The notes beneath the pieces were generated by a model. That model was not told where the DNA came from. It did not search any database and saw only the letters and a program-made list of their open reading frames with translations. From Streptomyces echinatus (GTDB lineage Bacteria > Actinomycetota > Actinomycetes > Streptomycetales > Streptomycetaceae), in the NCBI RefSeq assembly GCF_014203595.1, contig NZ_JACHJK010000004.1:62001-126000 (forward strand): a stretch of 64,000 nt of DNA, in the 5' to 3' direction. Made by a program: the position numbers and the translations under genes. Shown here in pieces: positions 17,550 through 26,083 of this stretch. The stretch's first letter is position 1, and each line of letters begins with the position of its first letter.

Positions 17550-17808
17550 CTCCCCCTCAACAGCAGTGTAGAAAGGGGGAGTTGCTTCAGACCAGGGTCC
17601 GTGGTGACCGTTGTGTCACGAAACCGCGGGGAGACTCCCGTGGGCCACCGAGGCGATCCGGCCCCGCAGCCGCTCGACGTACAGCCAGCCCGTCCTCCCG
17701 GACGCACCGGGCCGTCCTGATGTGCGACTCCAGGGTGCGGGCGGGCGGCCGGGAGCCGTCCGGCAGCGCCGCCGCGGCCGCGACGGTCGCCGGGCTCAGC
17801 AGGGGAGG
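17550..17808 (-). other. intergenic region with a possible frame-broken coding remnant
   Basis: No intact gene. On the minus strand one frame reads LSPATVAAAAALPDGSRPPA then RTLESHIRTAR, and after a one-base shift YVERLRGRIASVAHGSLPAV to a stop near 17618. The composition is protein-like, but I do not recognise the family. The promoter of the STAND NTPase gene should lie within the part nearest 17550. Confidence 0.25.
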
Positions 17809-18774
17809 TCAGTCGACGGCGATCGAGTCGAGCTTCGCGCGCAGGTACACGTGCGAGTCGACGGGCGGGTACGCCACCCGGCCCACCGGCGCCGGCACGG
17901 ACTCCACCAGCGTGCCCGGGGTGCACTCGCCGAAGTAGACGAGGGACATCAGCTCCTCGGCGGGCGCGTCGACGGGCGGCGGCAGCACCCGGTGCCGGCC
18001 CGACCGCCACCGGTCCCCGGTCCAGCGGGCCAGCAGATCACCGATGTTCACGGTGAACGCGTCCGGATCGTACGGCGCGTCCGCCCAGCCGCCCTCGTCG
18101 GTGTACACCTGCAGGCCGCCCCGGCCGGCCTGCCGGTCCAGGATGGTGACGGTCCCGAAGTCGGTGTGCGGCCCGATCCGGAACTGGCCCGGCCGCGGCT
18201 CCCCGACGACCTCCGCCCCCGGGTACCAGTTGATGTTGAAGCCGTACGTCGGACGGTCCATGTGCCGGGAGAAGAAGCCGGTGCCCATGCCGAGCGCGCA
18301 CCCCAGCAGGGACAGCAGCTCCTTCTCCAGAGCGGCCATCCGGCCCAGGTACTCCTCGCACGGCCCGCGCAGCTCCGGGACCTCCGCGGGCCAGACGTTG
18401 GGCGCGTACCACTCGGCGTTGACGACCGGGTCCTCGAACGGTTCGTCGGTCGCGAAGGTGAGCGACTCCTTCAGGTCCGGCGGGGTCTCGGTGCCCTCCG
18501 CGTACGCGTTGGCCTCGGCACCCGGCCCGAGCCAGCCGCGTCCGCCGACCCTCGCCGCGTACCGCTGCTTGACCTCGGCGGGCAGCAGGAAGAACGCACG
18601 CGCCGCCGACCGGAGCCGGGCCCGCAGCCCCGGCTCCACGCCGTGCCCGGTGATCAGCAGGAAGCCGGCGTTCTGCAGGGCCCGGTCGACGGTGACGGCG
18701 AGAGCGGCGCGCAGCTCCGCATCGCCGGAGAGCCAGGGGCGCAGGTCGACGGTGGGGATGGGGGAGTCACTCAC
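17809..18774 (-). CDS. 2-oxoglutarate/Fe(II) oxygenase, isopenicillin-N-synthase-like
   Basis: A 321-residue enzyme with the N-terminal DIOX_N region (VDRALQNAGFLLITGHGV) and a C-terminal 2OG-Fe(II) domain. The iron ligands are visible as H203-T-D205 (GPHTDFGTVTIL) and H261 (SGRHRVLPPP). The usual RxS pair for 2-oxoglutarate is not obvious: the corresponding place reads LMSLVYF. Family members oxidise small molecules, from flavonoids to gibberellins to beta-lactams; the substrate here is unknown and there is no biosynthetic cluster around it. It overlaps the cytosine deaminase gene by 8 bases, so the two are likely one transcript, perhaps pointing to nucleobase or pyrimidine metabolism. Confidence 0.85.
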   Translation of the reverse strand: MSDSPIPTVDLRPWLSGDAELRAALAVTVDRALQNAGFLLITGHGVEPGLRARLRSAARAFFLLPAEVKQRYAARVGGRGWLGPGAEANAYAEGTETPPDLKESLTFATDEPFEDPVVNAEWYAPNVWPAEVPELRGPCEEYLGRMAALEKELLSLLGCALGMGTGFFSRHMDRPTYGFNINWYPGAEVVGEPRPGQFRIGPHTDFGTVTILDRQAGRGGLQVYTDEGGWADAPYDPDAFTVNIGDLLARWTGDRWRSGRHRVLPPPVDAPAEELMSLVYFGECTPGTLVESVPAPVGRVAYPPVDSHVYLRAKLDSIAVD

Positions 18775-19216
18775 CGATGTCCTCGTTCCACAGAGCCGGG
18801 TCGTTCTCGATGAAGGAGCGCATCAGTTCCACGCACTCGGGGTCCTCCAGCAGCACGATCTCCACGCCGTGCCCGGCGAGCCAGTCGTGGCCGCCGCGGA
18901 AGGTGACGGCCTCGCCGATCACCACCCGGGAGATGCCGAACTGGCGCACCAGGCCACTGCAGTACCAGCAGGGGGACAGCGTGGTCACCATGGTCGTGCC
19001 GCGGTACGAGCGCTGCCGCCCCGCCGCCCGGAAGGCGGCCGTCTCCGCGTGCGCCGAGGGGTCGTCGTCCTGGACGCGGCGGTTGCGGCCCCGGCCGAGC
19101 AGGCCCCCGTCGGGGCCGTAGAGGGCCGCACCGATCGGGATGCCGCCCTCGGCGTGCCCCGCGCGCGCCTCGGCGACGGCGGTGGCGAGCCAGGCGCGGG
19201 CCTGTTCCTGATCCAT
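18767..19216 (-). CDS. cytosine deaminase, Fcy1-like (CDA fold)
   Basis: A 149-residue zinc deaminase from ATG 19216. The zinc and catalytic residues are H56-A-E58 and P82-C83-W-Y-C86. Beyond this general cytidine-deaminase signature, GGIPIGAALYG and the C-terminal FIENDPALWNEDIGE closely resemble yeast cytosine deaminase Fcy1 (recalled sequence), so free cytosine to uracil is the likely reaction rather than tRNA or guanine deamination. An upstream extension of the open frame to 19372 is Arg/Gly-rich and rejected. It is divergent from mqnL and co-oriented with the 2OG oxygenase. Confidence 0.78.
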   Translation of the reverse strand: MDQEQARAWLATAVAEARAGHAEGGIPIGAALYGPDGGLLGRGRNRRVQDDDPSAHAETAAFRAAGRQRSYRGTTMVTTLSPCWYCSGLVRQFGISRVVIGEAVTFRGGHDWLAGHGVEIVLLEDPECVELMRSFIENDPALWNEDIGE

Positions 19217-19357
19217 GCGTTCAGTGTTCCCGGCACGGCCACCCGGGCAACGCGCGGACACCGGTACGGCCCCACCCGCCCAGCGCCCCGAGAGCCCGCC
19301 CGGCCCCCAGGGCGCCACAAGGCAGGGGTGGGCGCGTGGACAAAGCGGTACGTCGGC

Positions 19358-19363
19358 GATACT
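19358..19363 (+). promoter_or_regulatory. possible -10 of a leaderless mqnL transcript
   Basis: GATACT lies 7 bases before the ATG, with TGGACA (19337-19342) 15 bases further up. No Shine-Dalgarno sequence fits in the gap, so a leaderless mRNA is likely. Confidence 0.4.
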
Positions 19364-19370
19364 TGGCCCC

Positions 19371-20828
19371 ATGGCTTACGACGATCTTCGCTCCCTGCTG
19401 CGGTCGCTGGAGCGCGAGGGAGACCTCAAGCGCATCAAGGCCGAGGTCGACCCTTACCTGGAGGTCGGGGAGATCGTCGACCGGGTGCAGAAGTCCGGTG
19501 GCCCGGCGCTGCTCTTCGAGAACGTGCGCGGCTCGGACATGCCCCTCGCCATGAACGTGTACGGCACCGACCGCCGCCTGCTCAAGGCGCTGGGCCTGAA
19601 GTCGTACGGCGACATCTCCGAGAAGATCGGCGGCCTGCTGCGGCCCGAGCTGCCGCACGGCTTCGTCGGTGTGCGCGAGGCCTTCGGGAAGCTGGGCGCG
19701 ATGACCCACGTCCCGCCGAAGAAGGTGAAGTCCGACAACGCGCCGGTGCAGGAGGTCGTCCTGCACGGCGACGACGTCGACCTCGACCGGCTCCCGGCGC
19801 TCTTCACCTGGCCCGAGGACGGCGGCTCCTTCTTCAACCTCGGCCTGACCCACACCAAGGACCCCGAGACCGGCATCCGGAACCTCGGCCTGTACCGCCT
19901 GCAGCGCCACGACAAGCGCACGATCGGCATGCACTGGCAGATCCACAAGGACAGCCGGAACCACTACCAGGTCGCGGCACGACGGGGCGAGCGCCTCCCG
20001 GTCGCCATCGCCTTCGGCTGCCCGCCCGCCGTGACGTACGCCTCGACGGCCCCGCTCCCCGGCGACATCGACGAGTACCTGTTCGCCGGGTTCATCGCGG
20101 GCAAGCGGATCGAGATGGTCGACTGCAAGACCGTCCCGCTCCAGGTGCCCGCGAACGCGGAGGTCGTCCTGGAGGGCTGGCTGGAGCCGGGCGAGATGCT
20201 GCCCGAGGGGCCCTTCGGCGACCACACCGGCTTCTACACCCCGCAGGAGCCCTTCCCGGCCCTGAAGATCGACTGCGTGACGATGCGGAAGCGCCCGCTG
20301 CTCCAGTCGATCGTCGTCGGCCGCCCGCCGACGGAGGACGGCCCGCTCGGCCGCGCCACGGAACGCTTCTTCCTCCCCCTGCTGAAGATCATCGTCCCGG
20401 ACATCGTGGACTACCACCTGCCCGAGGCCGGCGGCTTCCACAACTGCGCGATCGTCTCGATCGACAAGAAGTACCCGAAGCACGCGCAGAAGGTGATGCA
20501 CGCCGTCTGGGGGGCCCACATGATGTCCCTCACCAAGCTGATCGTGGTGGTGGACGCCGACTGTGACGTCCACGACCTGCACGAGGTCGCCTGGCGGGCC
20601 CTCGGCAACACCGACTACGCCCGCGACCTCACGGTCGTGGAGGGCCCCGTCGACCACCTCGACCACGCCTCCTACCAGCAGTTCTGGGGCGGCAAGGCGG
20701 GCATCGACGCCACGCGGAAGTGGCCGGAGGAGGGGTACACGCGGGACGGAGGGTGGCCGGAGATGGTCCTGTCGGACCCGGATACGGCGGCCCTGGTGGA
20801 CCGCCGCTGGAAGGAGTACGGACTGTGA
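19371..20828 (+). CDS. mqnL: UbiD-family menaquinone biosynthesis decarboxylase
   Basis: A 485-residue prenyl-FMN-dependent decarboxylase. MAYDDLRSLLRSLEREGDLKRI is the standard start of UbiD proteins. The conserved E..D..E catalytic region is seen around DGPLGRATERFFLPLLKIIVPDIVDYHLPEAGGFHNCAIVSI, and EGPFGDHTGFY belongs to the metal and prFMN site. In the futalosine pathway MqnL is thought to remove the 6-carboxyl from the (prenylated) dihydroxynaphthoate ring. It needs prenyl-FMN made by MqnM, encoded two genes on. The start at 19371 is fixed by the clean N-terminus. GTGA overlap with mqnP indicates coupling. Confidence 0.9.
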   Translation: MAYDDLRSLLRSLEREGDLKRIKAEVDPYLEVGEIVDRVQKSGGPALLFENVRGSDMPLAMNVYGTDRRLLKALGLKSYGDISEKIGGLLRPELPHGFVGVREAFGKLGAMTHVPPKKVKSDNAPVQEVVLHGDDVDLDRLPALFTWPEDGGSFFNLGLTHTKDPETGIRNLGLYRLQRHDKRTIGMHWQIHKDSRNHYQVAARRGERLPVAIAFGCPPAVTYASTAPLPGDIDEYLFAGFIAGKRIEMVDCKTVPLQVPANAEVVLEGWLEPGEMLPEGPFGDHTGFYTPQEPFPALKIDCVTMRKRPLLQSIVVGRPPTEDGPLGRATERFFLPLLKIIVPDIVDYHLPEAGGFHNCAIVSIDKKYPKHAQKVMHAVWGAHMMSLTKLIVVVDADCDVHDLHEVAWRALGNTDYARDLTVVEGPVDHLDHASYQQFWGGKAGIDATRKWPEEGYTRDGGWPEMVLSDPDTAALVDRRWKEYGL

Positions 20829-21727
20829 GCAGCGCCTCCGCGGCACTCCCGCGGCCGGGTCGCACCAAGGCGTTCCTGCGCCTGGTGATGATCGAGCACT
20901 CGGTCTTCGCGCTCCCGTTCGCCTACATCGCCTCCCTCACGGCGATGTACGAGTGGGACAAGAACATCCACTGGGGCCGCCTGCTCCTGGTCACGGTCTG
21001 CATGGTCGGGCTGCGCACGTTCGCCATGGCGGTCAACCGGATCATCGACCGCGAGATCGACGCCCGTAACCCGCGTACGGCCCACCGCGAGCTGGTGACC
21101 GGCGCGATGTCGGTGAAGCACGCCTGGACGGGCGCCCTGATCGCCCTGGTGGTCTTCCTCGGCGCCGCGGCCCTGCTCAACCCGCTCTGCCTGGCCCTCG
21201 CCCCGGTCGCCGTGATCCCGATGGTGGTCTATCCCTACGGGAAGCGGTTCACCAACTTCCCGCAGGCCATCCTGGGCCTCGCCCAGGCCATGGGGCCGAT
21301 CGGCGGCTGGCTGGCGATCAGCGGCGAGTGGTCCTGGACGGCCGTCGTCCTCGGGCTGGCCGTCGGCGTCTGGATCGGCGGCTTCGACCTGATCTACGCC
21401 TGCCAGGACGTCGAGACCGACCGCGAGACCGGCGTCATGTCGGTCCCGGCCCGCTTCGGCATCCCGGCCGCGATCTGGGGCGCGCGCGCCTGCCACACGG
21501 TCACCACGGCCTTGCTCGTCTGGTACGCCCTGGCCACCCACGCAGGCGCGTTCTTCTGGCTGGGCCTGCTGATCGTCGCGGGCGCCTTCGTCTACGAGCA
21601 CCGCATCGTCCGCCCCCATGACCTCTCCCGCCTCAACAGGGCGTTCTTCTCGGTCAACGGCTTCATCGGCATTGCCCTGTTCGTGTGCGCGCTGCTCGAT
21701 CTCCTCGTGCGCGGTCTGACCGTCTGA
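20825..21727 (+). CDS. mqnP: UbiA-family prenyltransferase of menaquinone synthesis
   Basis: A 300-residue membrane prenyltransferase with about eight helices, from GTG 20825 overlapping the mqnL stop. The two metal-binding aspartate motifs are NRIIDREIDARNPRTAHRE (first, residues about 72-90) and DVETDRETG (second, near residue 197). It would attach the polyprenyl chain to 1,4-dihydroxy-6-naphthoate or its decarboxylated form. Placement between UbiD- and UbiX-like genes and close to mqnE identifies it as the futalosine-pathway member rather than a haem A or MenA-type enzyme. This is inference from context. Confidence 0.88.
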   Translation: MSSASAALPRPGRTKAFLRLVMIEHSVFALPFAYIASLTAMYEWDKNIHWGRLLLVTVCMVGLRTFAMAVNRIIDREIDARNPRTAHRELVTGAMSVKHAWTGALIALVVFLGAAALLNPLCLALAPVAVIPMVVYPYGKRFTNFPQAILGLAQAMGPIGGWLAISGEWSWTAVVLGLAVGVWIGGFDLIYACQDVETDRETGVMSVPARFGIPAAIWGARACHTVTTALLVWYALATHAGAFFWLGLLIVAGAFVYEHRIVRPHDLSRLNRAFFSVNGFIGIALFVCALLDLLVRGLTV

Positions 21728-21782
21728 CGGGCCGGACACCACCCGGCCTGAGCAGAACCGAACCCGCCGGTACGCTCAAGGT

Positions 21783-22469
21783 GTGAACGCAGGAGAAACG
21801 CAGCGCGTGCCTTGGATCGTGGGGGTGTCCGGAGCTTCCGGGACGCCATACGCCGCTGCCGTGCTGCGGGCGTTGCTGGAGGCGGGGGAAGCGGTGGACC
21901 TGGTGGTCAGCCGGGCCTCGCGGCTGACGCTGCTGGACGAGACGGGCATCTCGTTCCGGGACGCCCACTGGCAGGACGACCTGCGGGAATGGCTGGCCCG
22001 TGGCGCCGACGGCAAGCCCGGGACCTTCGACGTGGACGTCAGCGGGGTGCGGTACTGGAACGCGGGCGACCTCGCGGCCGGCCCGTCCTCGGGGTCGTAC
22101 CCGGCCAAGGGGATGCTCATCGTGCCCGCCTCCACCGCCTGCGTGGCCGGTGTGGCGCTCGGGCTGTCCAAGGACCTGCTCCAGCGCGCGGCGAGCGTCA
22201 CGCTGAAGGAGCGCCGGACGCTGGCCGTGGCCGTACGGGAGACCCCCTTGAACGGCCAGACCCTGCGGCACCTCGTCGCGCTGGACGACGCGGGCGCCAC
22301 GGTCGTGCCGGCGTCCCCGGCCTTCTACGCGGGAGCCACCCACATCCAGGATCTGGTGGACTTCGTCGCCGGGCGGGTGCTGGACGCGGCGGGCGTCGGG
22401 CACGGCCTGTACCGGCGGTGGAAGGGCGAGCTGGGCGGCGGCTCGGAGGCCGGCCGGCCCGGCAAGTAG
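21783..22469 (+). CDS. mqnM: UbiX-like flavin prenyltransferase
   Basis: A 228-residue flavin prenyltransferase that makes prenyl-FMN, the cofactor of UbiD decarboxylases such as MqnL. VPWIVGVSGASGTPYAAAVLRALL is the FMN-binding start of UbiX, and MLIVPASTACVAGVALGLSKDLLQRA and ERRTLAVAVRETPL complete the fold. TACGCT (21771-21776) sits 6 bases before GTG 21783 (GTG 21781 is out of frame), so it may be read from a leaderless mRNA. A GGCCGG/CCGGCC hairpin lies in the short gap after mqnP. Confidence 0.88.
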   Translation: MNAGETQRVPWIVGVSGASGTPYAAAVLRALLEAGEAVDLVVSRASRLTLLDETGISFRDAHWQDDLREWLARGADGKPGTFDVDVSGVRYWNAGDLAAGPSSGSYPAKGMLIVPASTACVAGVALGLSKDLLQRAASVTLKERRTLAVAVRETPLNGQTLRHLVALDDAGATVVPASPAFYAGATHIQDLVDFVAGRVLDAAGVGHGLYRRWKGELGGGSEAGRPGK

Positions 22470-22527
22470 CAGTACCTCGCAGTACCTCTCATCACTTCAG
22501 GAACTTTCACCGGAAGGCTTCGATCGC

Positions 22528-22983
22528 ATGGACGCGGTGGACAGGCAGCTCATCCAGGCCCTGAGGGAGAACGGCCGGGCCTCGTACGCGGAGCTGGGAC
22601 GCCTTGTCGGCCTGTCGGGCCCGAGCGTCACCGACCGCATCAACCGGCTGGAGGCGGCCGGGGTCATCACCGGCTACCGGGCCACGGTGGACTCGGCCTC
22701 CCTCGGCCTGGGCGTGACGGCGCTGATCGGCATCTCCCTCTCCGACGCGGCCGACCACGAGGACGTCGCCCAGCGGCTGCGGGACCTGCCGGAGATCGAG
22801 GACTGCTGGTTCATCGCCGGCGACGACTCGTACATGCTCAAGGTGCGCTCGACGGACGTCGACGGCCTGGAGCGGACCATCCGGCGGCTGAGCGGGACCA
22901 AGGGCGTCTCCCGGACGCGTACCACGATCGTGCTGTCCACGAAGTGGGAGAACCGGGTCGGAGAGCTGCCCGAAGAGGTCTAG
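22528..22983 (+). CDS. Lrp/AsnC-family transcriptional regulator
   Basis: A 151-residue regulator with the N-terminal winged helix (MDAVDRQLIQALRENGRASYAELGRLVGLSGPSVTDRINRLEAAG) and C-terminal RAM ligand domain (WFIAGDDSYMLKVRSTDVDGLE). It lies between mqnM and mqnE in the same direction with small gaps (58 and 38 bases), so it may sense an amino acid or pathway metabolite and act on these menaquinone genes. That link is inferred from place only. SD-like GGAA lies about 15 bases before the ATG. Confidence 0.92.
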   Translation: MDAVDRQLIQALRENGRASYAELGRLVGLSGPSVTDRINRLEAAGVITGYRATVDSASLGLGVTALIGISLSDAADHEDVAQRLRDLPEIEDCWFIAGDDSYMLKVRSTDVDGLERTIRRLSGTKGVSRTRTTIVLSTKWENRVGELPEEV

Positions 22984-23021
22984 GGATACCGTTGGTCGGG
23001 CTGTCGTAGAAAGGTGTTGGC

Positions 23022-24185
23022 ATGGACGTCGGGCTCAAGCGCGAGCTGGAGGAGAAGGTCCGCTCCGGTGAGCGGCTGACCCGCGAGGACGGCATCGCGC
23101 TGTACGAGTCGGACGACCTGGCCTGGCTCGGTGGCCTCGCGCACGAGGTGCGTACCCGCAAGAACGGTGACGTGGTCCACTTCAACGTCAACCGCCACCT
23201 CAACATGACGAATGTGTGCACGGCGTCCTGCGCCTACTGCTCGTTCCAGCGCAAGCCGGGCGAGAAGGACGCGTACACGATGCGCATCGAGGAGGCCGTG
23301 AAGCTGGCCAAGGCGATGGAGTCGGACAACCTCACGGAACTCCACATCGTCAACGGCCTGCACCCCAACCTGCCGTGGCGCTACTACCCCCGGTCCCTGC
23401 GGGAACTGAAGGCCGCCCTCCCGAACGTCTCCCTCAAGGCCTTCACGGCCACGGAGATCCACCACTTCGAGACGATCAGCGGTCTGTCGGCCTCGGAGAT
23501 CCTGGACGAGCTGATCGACGCGGGCCTGGAGTCGCTCACCGGCGGCGGCGCGGAGATCTTCGACTGGGAGGTCCGGCAGCACATCGTGGACCACAGGACC
23601 CACTGGGAGGACTGGTCCCGCATCCACCGCCTGGCGCACGAGAAGGGTCTGAAGACCCCGTGCACCATGCTCTACGGCCACATCGAGGAACCCCGCCACC
23701 GCGTCGACCACGTGCTCCGTCTCCGCGAGCTCCAGGACGAGACGAACGGTTTCCAGGTCTTCATCCCGCTGCGCTACCAGCACGACTTCGTGGACATGAA
23801 GGACGGCAAGATCCGCAACCGCCTTCAGGCCCGCACCCAGATGGCGACCGGCGCCGAGGCCCTGAAGACCTTCGCCGTCTCCCGGCTCCTCTTCGACAAC
23901 GTCCCGCACGTGAAGGTCTTCTGGGTGATGCACGGCGTGCAGACCGCCCAGCTGGCCCTTCAGCACGGCGCCGACGACATGGACGGCTCGGTCGTCGAGT
24001 ACAAGATCACTCACGACGCGGACAACTACGGTACGCCGAACAAGCTGACCCGTGAGGACCTCCTGGAGCTGATCCGGGACGCGGGCTTCCGCCCCGTGGA
24101 GCGCAACACCCGCTACGAGATCATCCGCGAGTACGAGGGCCCCGACCCGACCCGCCGAGACTCCCCCCAGCCCATGCGCCTCTGA
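23022..24185 (+). CDS. mqnE: aminofutalosine synthase (radical SAM)
   Basis: A 387-residue radical SAM enzyme joining 3-[(1-carboxyvinyl)oxy]benzoate (product of MqnA) to adenosyl to give 6-amino-6-deoxyfutalosine. The 4Fe-4S cysteines are C66-x3-C70-x2-C73 in VCTASCAYCSFQR. GRDG-like ETISGLSASEILDELIDAG and GAEIFDWEVR are characteristic of the MqnE/MqnC group, and length and sequence style match MqnE more than MqnC, which is at 43.8 kb. GAAAGG lies about 8 bases before the ATG. It is the second pathway step, and MqnA is encoded 13 kb away. Confidence 0.93.
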   Translation: MDVGLKRELEEKVRSGERLTREDGIALYESDDLAWLGGLAHEVRTRKNGDVVHFNVNRHLNMTNVCTASCAYCSFQRKPGEKDAYTMRIEEAVKLAKAMESDNLTELHIVNGLHPNLPWRYYPRSLRELKAALPNVSLKAFTATEIHHFETISGLSASEILDELIDAGLESLTGGGAEIFDWEVRQHIVDHRTHWEDWSRIHRLAHEKGLKTPCTMLYGHIEEPRHRVDHVLRLRELQDETNGFQVFIPLRYQHDFVDMKDGKIRNRLQARTQMATGAEALKTFAVSRLLFDNVPHVKVFWVMHGVQTAQLALQHGADDMDGSVVEYKITHDADNYGTPNKLTREDLLELIRDAGFRPVERNTRYEIIREYEGPDPTRRDSPQPMRL

Positions 24186-24286
24186 CCCCCAGGGGCCCGC
24201 GCCCCCTTTTCGGCCGACGCGGAGTGGTCAACCCAGTGCTGTGCGGGGGCCGGCTGATCCGGCGGGCGGCGAGTGGTCCAGCCCAG

Positions 24287-24392
24287 GGGCGCGGGGCTGT
24301 GTCGGATATGCGGCTCCGCCGCGCGGGCGCGACCAGCCACGACGGTGCCCCGGCTGGGTGGCGCGGCGGGCGCGACCAGCCACGACGGGCCC
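24287..24392. repeat. Streptomyces intergenic repeat with a 23-bp internal direct repeat
   Basis: The stretch contains GGGGCGCGGGGCTGTGTCGG and continues into a segment ending CGACCAGCCACGACGG. This word set is familiar from many Streptomyces intergenic regions (recalled). A 23-base block is present twice, at 24323-24345 and 24366-24388, without change. The whole 270-base gap between mqnE and udgX has no other feature. Confidence 0.55.
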
Positions 24393-24455
24393 GGGGCCGG
24401 ACGACCGACCCGGCACCTTTGTTCGTCGGCGCACACCCAGGGGTACCCGTCCGCC

Positions 24456-25130
24456 ATGTCCCCCAAGGCCCCCGAGGACCAGTACACGGCGGAGCCCTTC
24501 GTCCCCGACGGCGCCGACCTCCCGGCCCTGCGCCGCGCAGCGGCCGGCTGTCACGGCTGCCCCCTGCACCGCGAAGCCACCCAGACCGTCTTCGGCGCCG
24601 GAGACACCCACGCCCGGGTCATGCTCGTCGGTGAGCAACCCGGCGACCAGGAGGACCGCCAGGGCAGGCCCTTCGTCGGCCCGGCCGGCAAACTGCTCGA
24701 CCGCGCGCTCGCGGAAGCCGGTATCGACCCCGCCCACGCCTATGTGACCAACGCGGTGAAGCACTTCAAGTTCACCCAGGCCGAACCCCGCAAACGCCGC
24801 ATCCACAAGGCCCCGAGCCTCCGGGAGATGACGGCCTGCGGCCCCTGGCTCGCGGCCGAGCTGGCCCTGGTGGAGCCGGAGCTGATCGTGATCCTCGGCG
24901 CCACGGCCGGCAAGGCACTGCTGGGGTCCTCCTTCCGGGTGGGCCAGGTGCGCGGCACCGTCCTGGAGGAGGAGATCCACGGCCGGCCGGAACGCCTCGT
25001 ACCGACCGTGCACCCGTCGGCCGTCCTGCGCGCGGACGACCGCGAACAGGCGTACCAGGGCCTGGTCGCCGACCTGAAAGTCGCCGCGCGAGCCCTCACC
25101 GGGAAGCCGGAGCGGAAGACGAACGCGTAG
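24456..25130 (+). CDS. udgX: UdgX-family uracil-DNA-binding glycosylase
   Basis: A 224-residue member of the uracil-DNA glycosylase superfamily, from ATG 24456. G59-E-Q-P-G63 is the family motif A, and the insert RKRRIH (H117) is the hallmark of UdgX, whose histidine forms a covalent bond with the sugar after uracil removal in the M. smegmatis enzyme. C32 and C35 (GCHGCPL) and C128 (TACGPW) are candidates for the 4Fe-4S cluster. PTVHPSAVLR is the second motif. Expected role: irreversible capture of uracil sites in DNA. An upstream in-frame extension from 24273 lies in the repeat region and was rejected. Confidence 0.88.
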   Translation: MSPKAPEDQYTAEPFVPDGADLPALRRAAAGCHGCPLHREATQTVFGAGDTHARVMLVGEQPGDQEDRQGRPFVGPAGKLLDRALAEAGIDPAHAYVTNAVKHFKFTQAEPRKRRIHKAPSLREMTACGPWLAAELALVEPELIVILGATAGKALLGSSFRVGQVRGTVLEEEIHGRPERLVPTVHPSAVLRADDREQAYQGLVADLKVAARALTGKPERKTNA

Positions 25131-25164
25131 GAGCAGCCGCACGCGTAATGGATACACTGCGCCC

Positions 25165-25689
25165 GTGCCTCTTACCTTCACCCTGGATCCCGCCCTCACC
25201 CCCGCCCTGCGCGACGGCATCCTCGACCTGTGGACGGACGTCTCGAACGCCGGCGGTTCCGTCGGCTTCGTGGCCCCGGTGACCCGCGAGGACATACGGC
25301 CCGAGCTGGTGCGGCACCTCGTGCAGATGGCCGAGGGCCGCACCCGGCTGCTCGTCGGCCACGACGAGGACGGCCGGGTGGCCGCGACCGCCTTCCTCAC
25401 CCACAACAGCCACCGGCTGATGACCCACTGGATCTGGCTGTACACCGTGATGGTCCACCCCCGGCACCAGGGCCGGGGCTACGGCCGCGACCTGCTGGCC
25501 GCCGCCGAGGACGCGGCCCGCGGGACCGAGGGCGTCGAGGCGATCCGGCTGACCTGCCGGGGCGGACACGGCCTGGAGCGGTTCTACGCCTCCTGCGGTT
25601 ACAAGGAGGTCGGCCGCGTCCCGGACGCCATCCGGGTCGCACCCGGCGACGACCGCAACGAGGTCCTCATGCTGCTGCCGCTCGGCTGA
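25165..25689 (+). CDS. GNAT-family N-acetyltransferase
   Basis: A 174-residue acetyl-CoA-dependent acyltransferase. Motif A is clear: YTVMVHPRHQGRGYGRDLLAAAE, with the R/Q-x-x-G-x-G/A pyrophosphate loop, followed by GLERFYASCGYKEVGR, the C-terminal beta-bulge part. The substrate is unknown. TACACT (25153-25158) is 6 bases before GTG 25165, suggesting a leaderless transcript. It stands alone between udgX and a small membrane protein. Confidence 0.85.
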   Translation: MPLTFTLDPALTPALRDGILDLWTDVSNAGGSVGFVAPVTREDIRPELVRHLVQMAEGRTRLLVGHDEDGRVAATAFLTHNSHRLMTHWIWLYTVMVHPRHQGRGYGRDLLAAAEDAARGTEGVEAIRLTCRGGHGLERFYASCGYKEVGRVPDAIRVAPGDDRNEVLMLLPLG

Positions 25690-25764
25690 CCCCCCTGCAT
25701 GATCGCCCCGGGGCCGTGCTTCACTGGACGATGACCCCTTTTGGAATCGGACGAGTGGATTGAG

Positions 25765-26073
25765 ATGCTCCGCTACACGCTGATGCGCCTCGGTATCTTC
25801 GCGGGCTGCCTCGTGATCGTCTGGGGAGCCGTCTACTCGGGCATCTTCCCGCGCGGCTTCGGCGACTCCAACGCCCTCTGGGTCCTGCTGCTCTCCCTGG
25901 TCCTCTCGGCGCCGATCAGCTGGGTGGTGCTGCGCAAGGAGCGGGACCGTGCCTCCGTGCGGATCGTGGACAGGGTCGACCGGATGAAGGCCAACCTGGA
26001 CGCCAACCGCAGCCAGGAGGATCTGGCCGACGACGCGTCGCGGACATCGGGCGGGGCCGCCGCGCCCAACTAG
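25765..26073 (+). CDS. DUF4229 small membrane protein
   Basis: A 102-residue protein from ATG 25765: MLRYTLMRLGIFAGCLVIVWG, a second helix NALWVLLLSLVLSAPISWVVL, then a charged cytoplasmic tail RKERDRASVRIVDRVDRM. The two-helix hairpin plus KERD..S..I motif matches DUF4229, an actinobacterial family without known function. An upstream in-frame TTG at 25741 is an alternative but lacks support. It is separated from the following TetR gene by only 10 bases, but that gene appears to have its own promoter inside the gap and this gene's last codons. Confidence 0.75.
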   Translation: MLRYTLMRLGIFAGCLVIVWGAVYSGIFPRGFGDSNALWVLLLSLVLSAPISWVVLRKERDRASVRIVDRVDRMKANLDANRSQEDLADDASRTSGGAAAPN

Positions 26074-26083
26074 TCTTGCCCTC

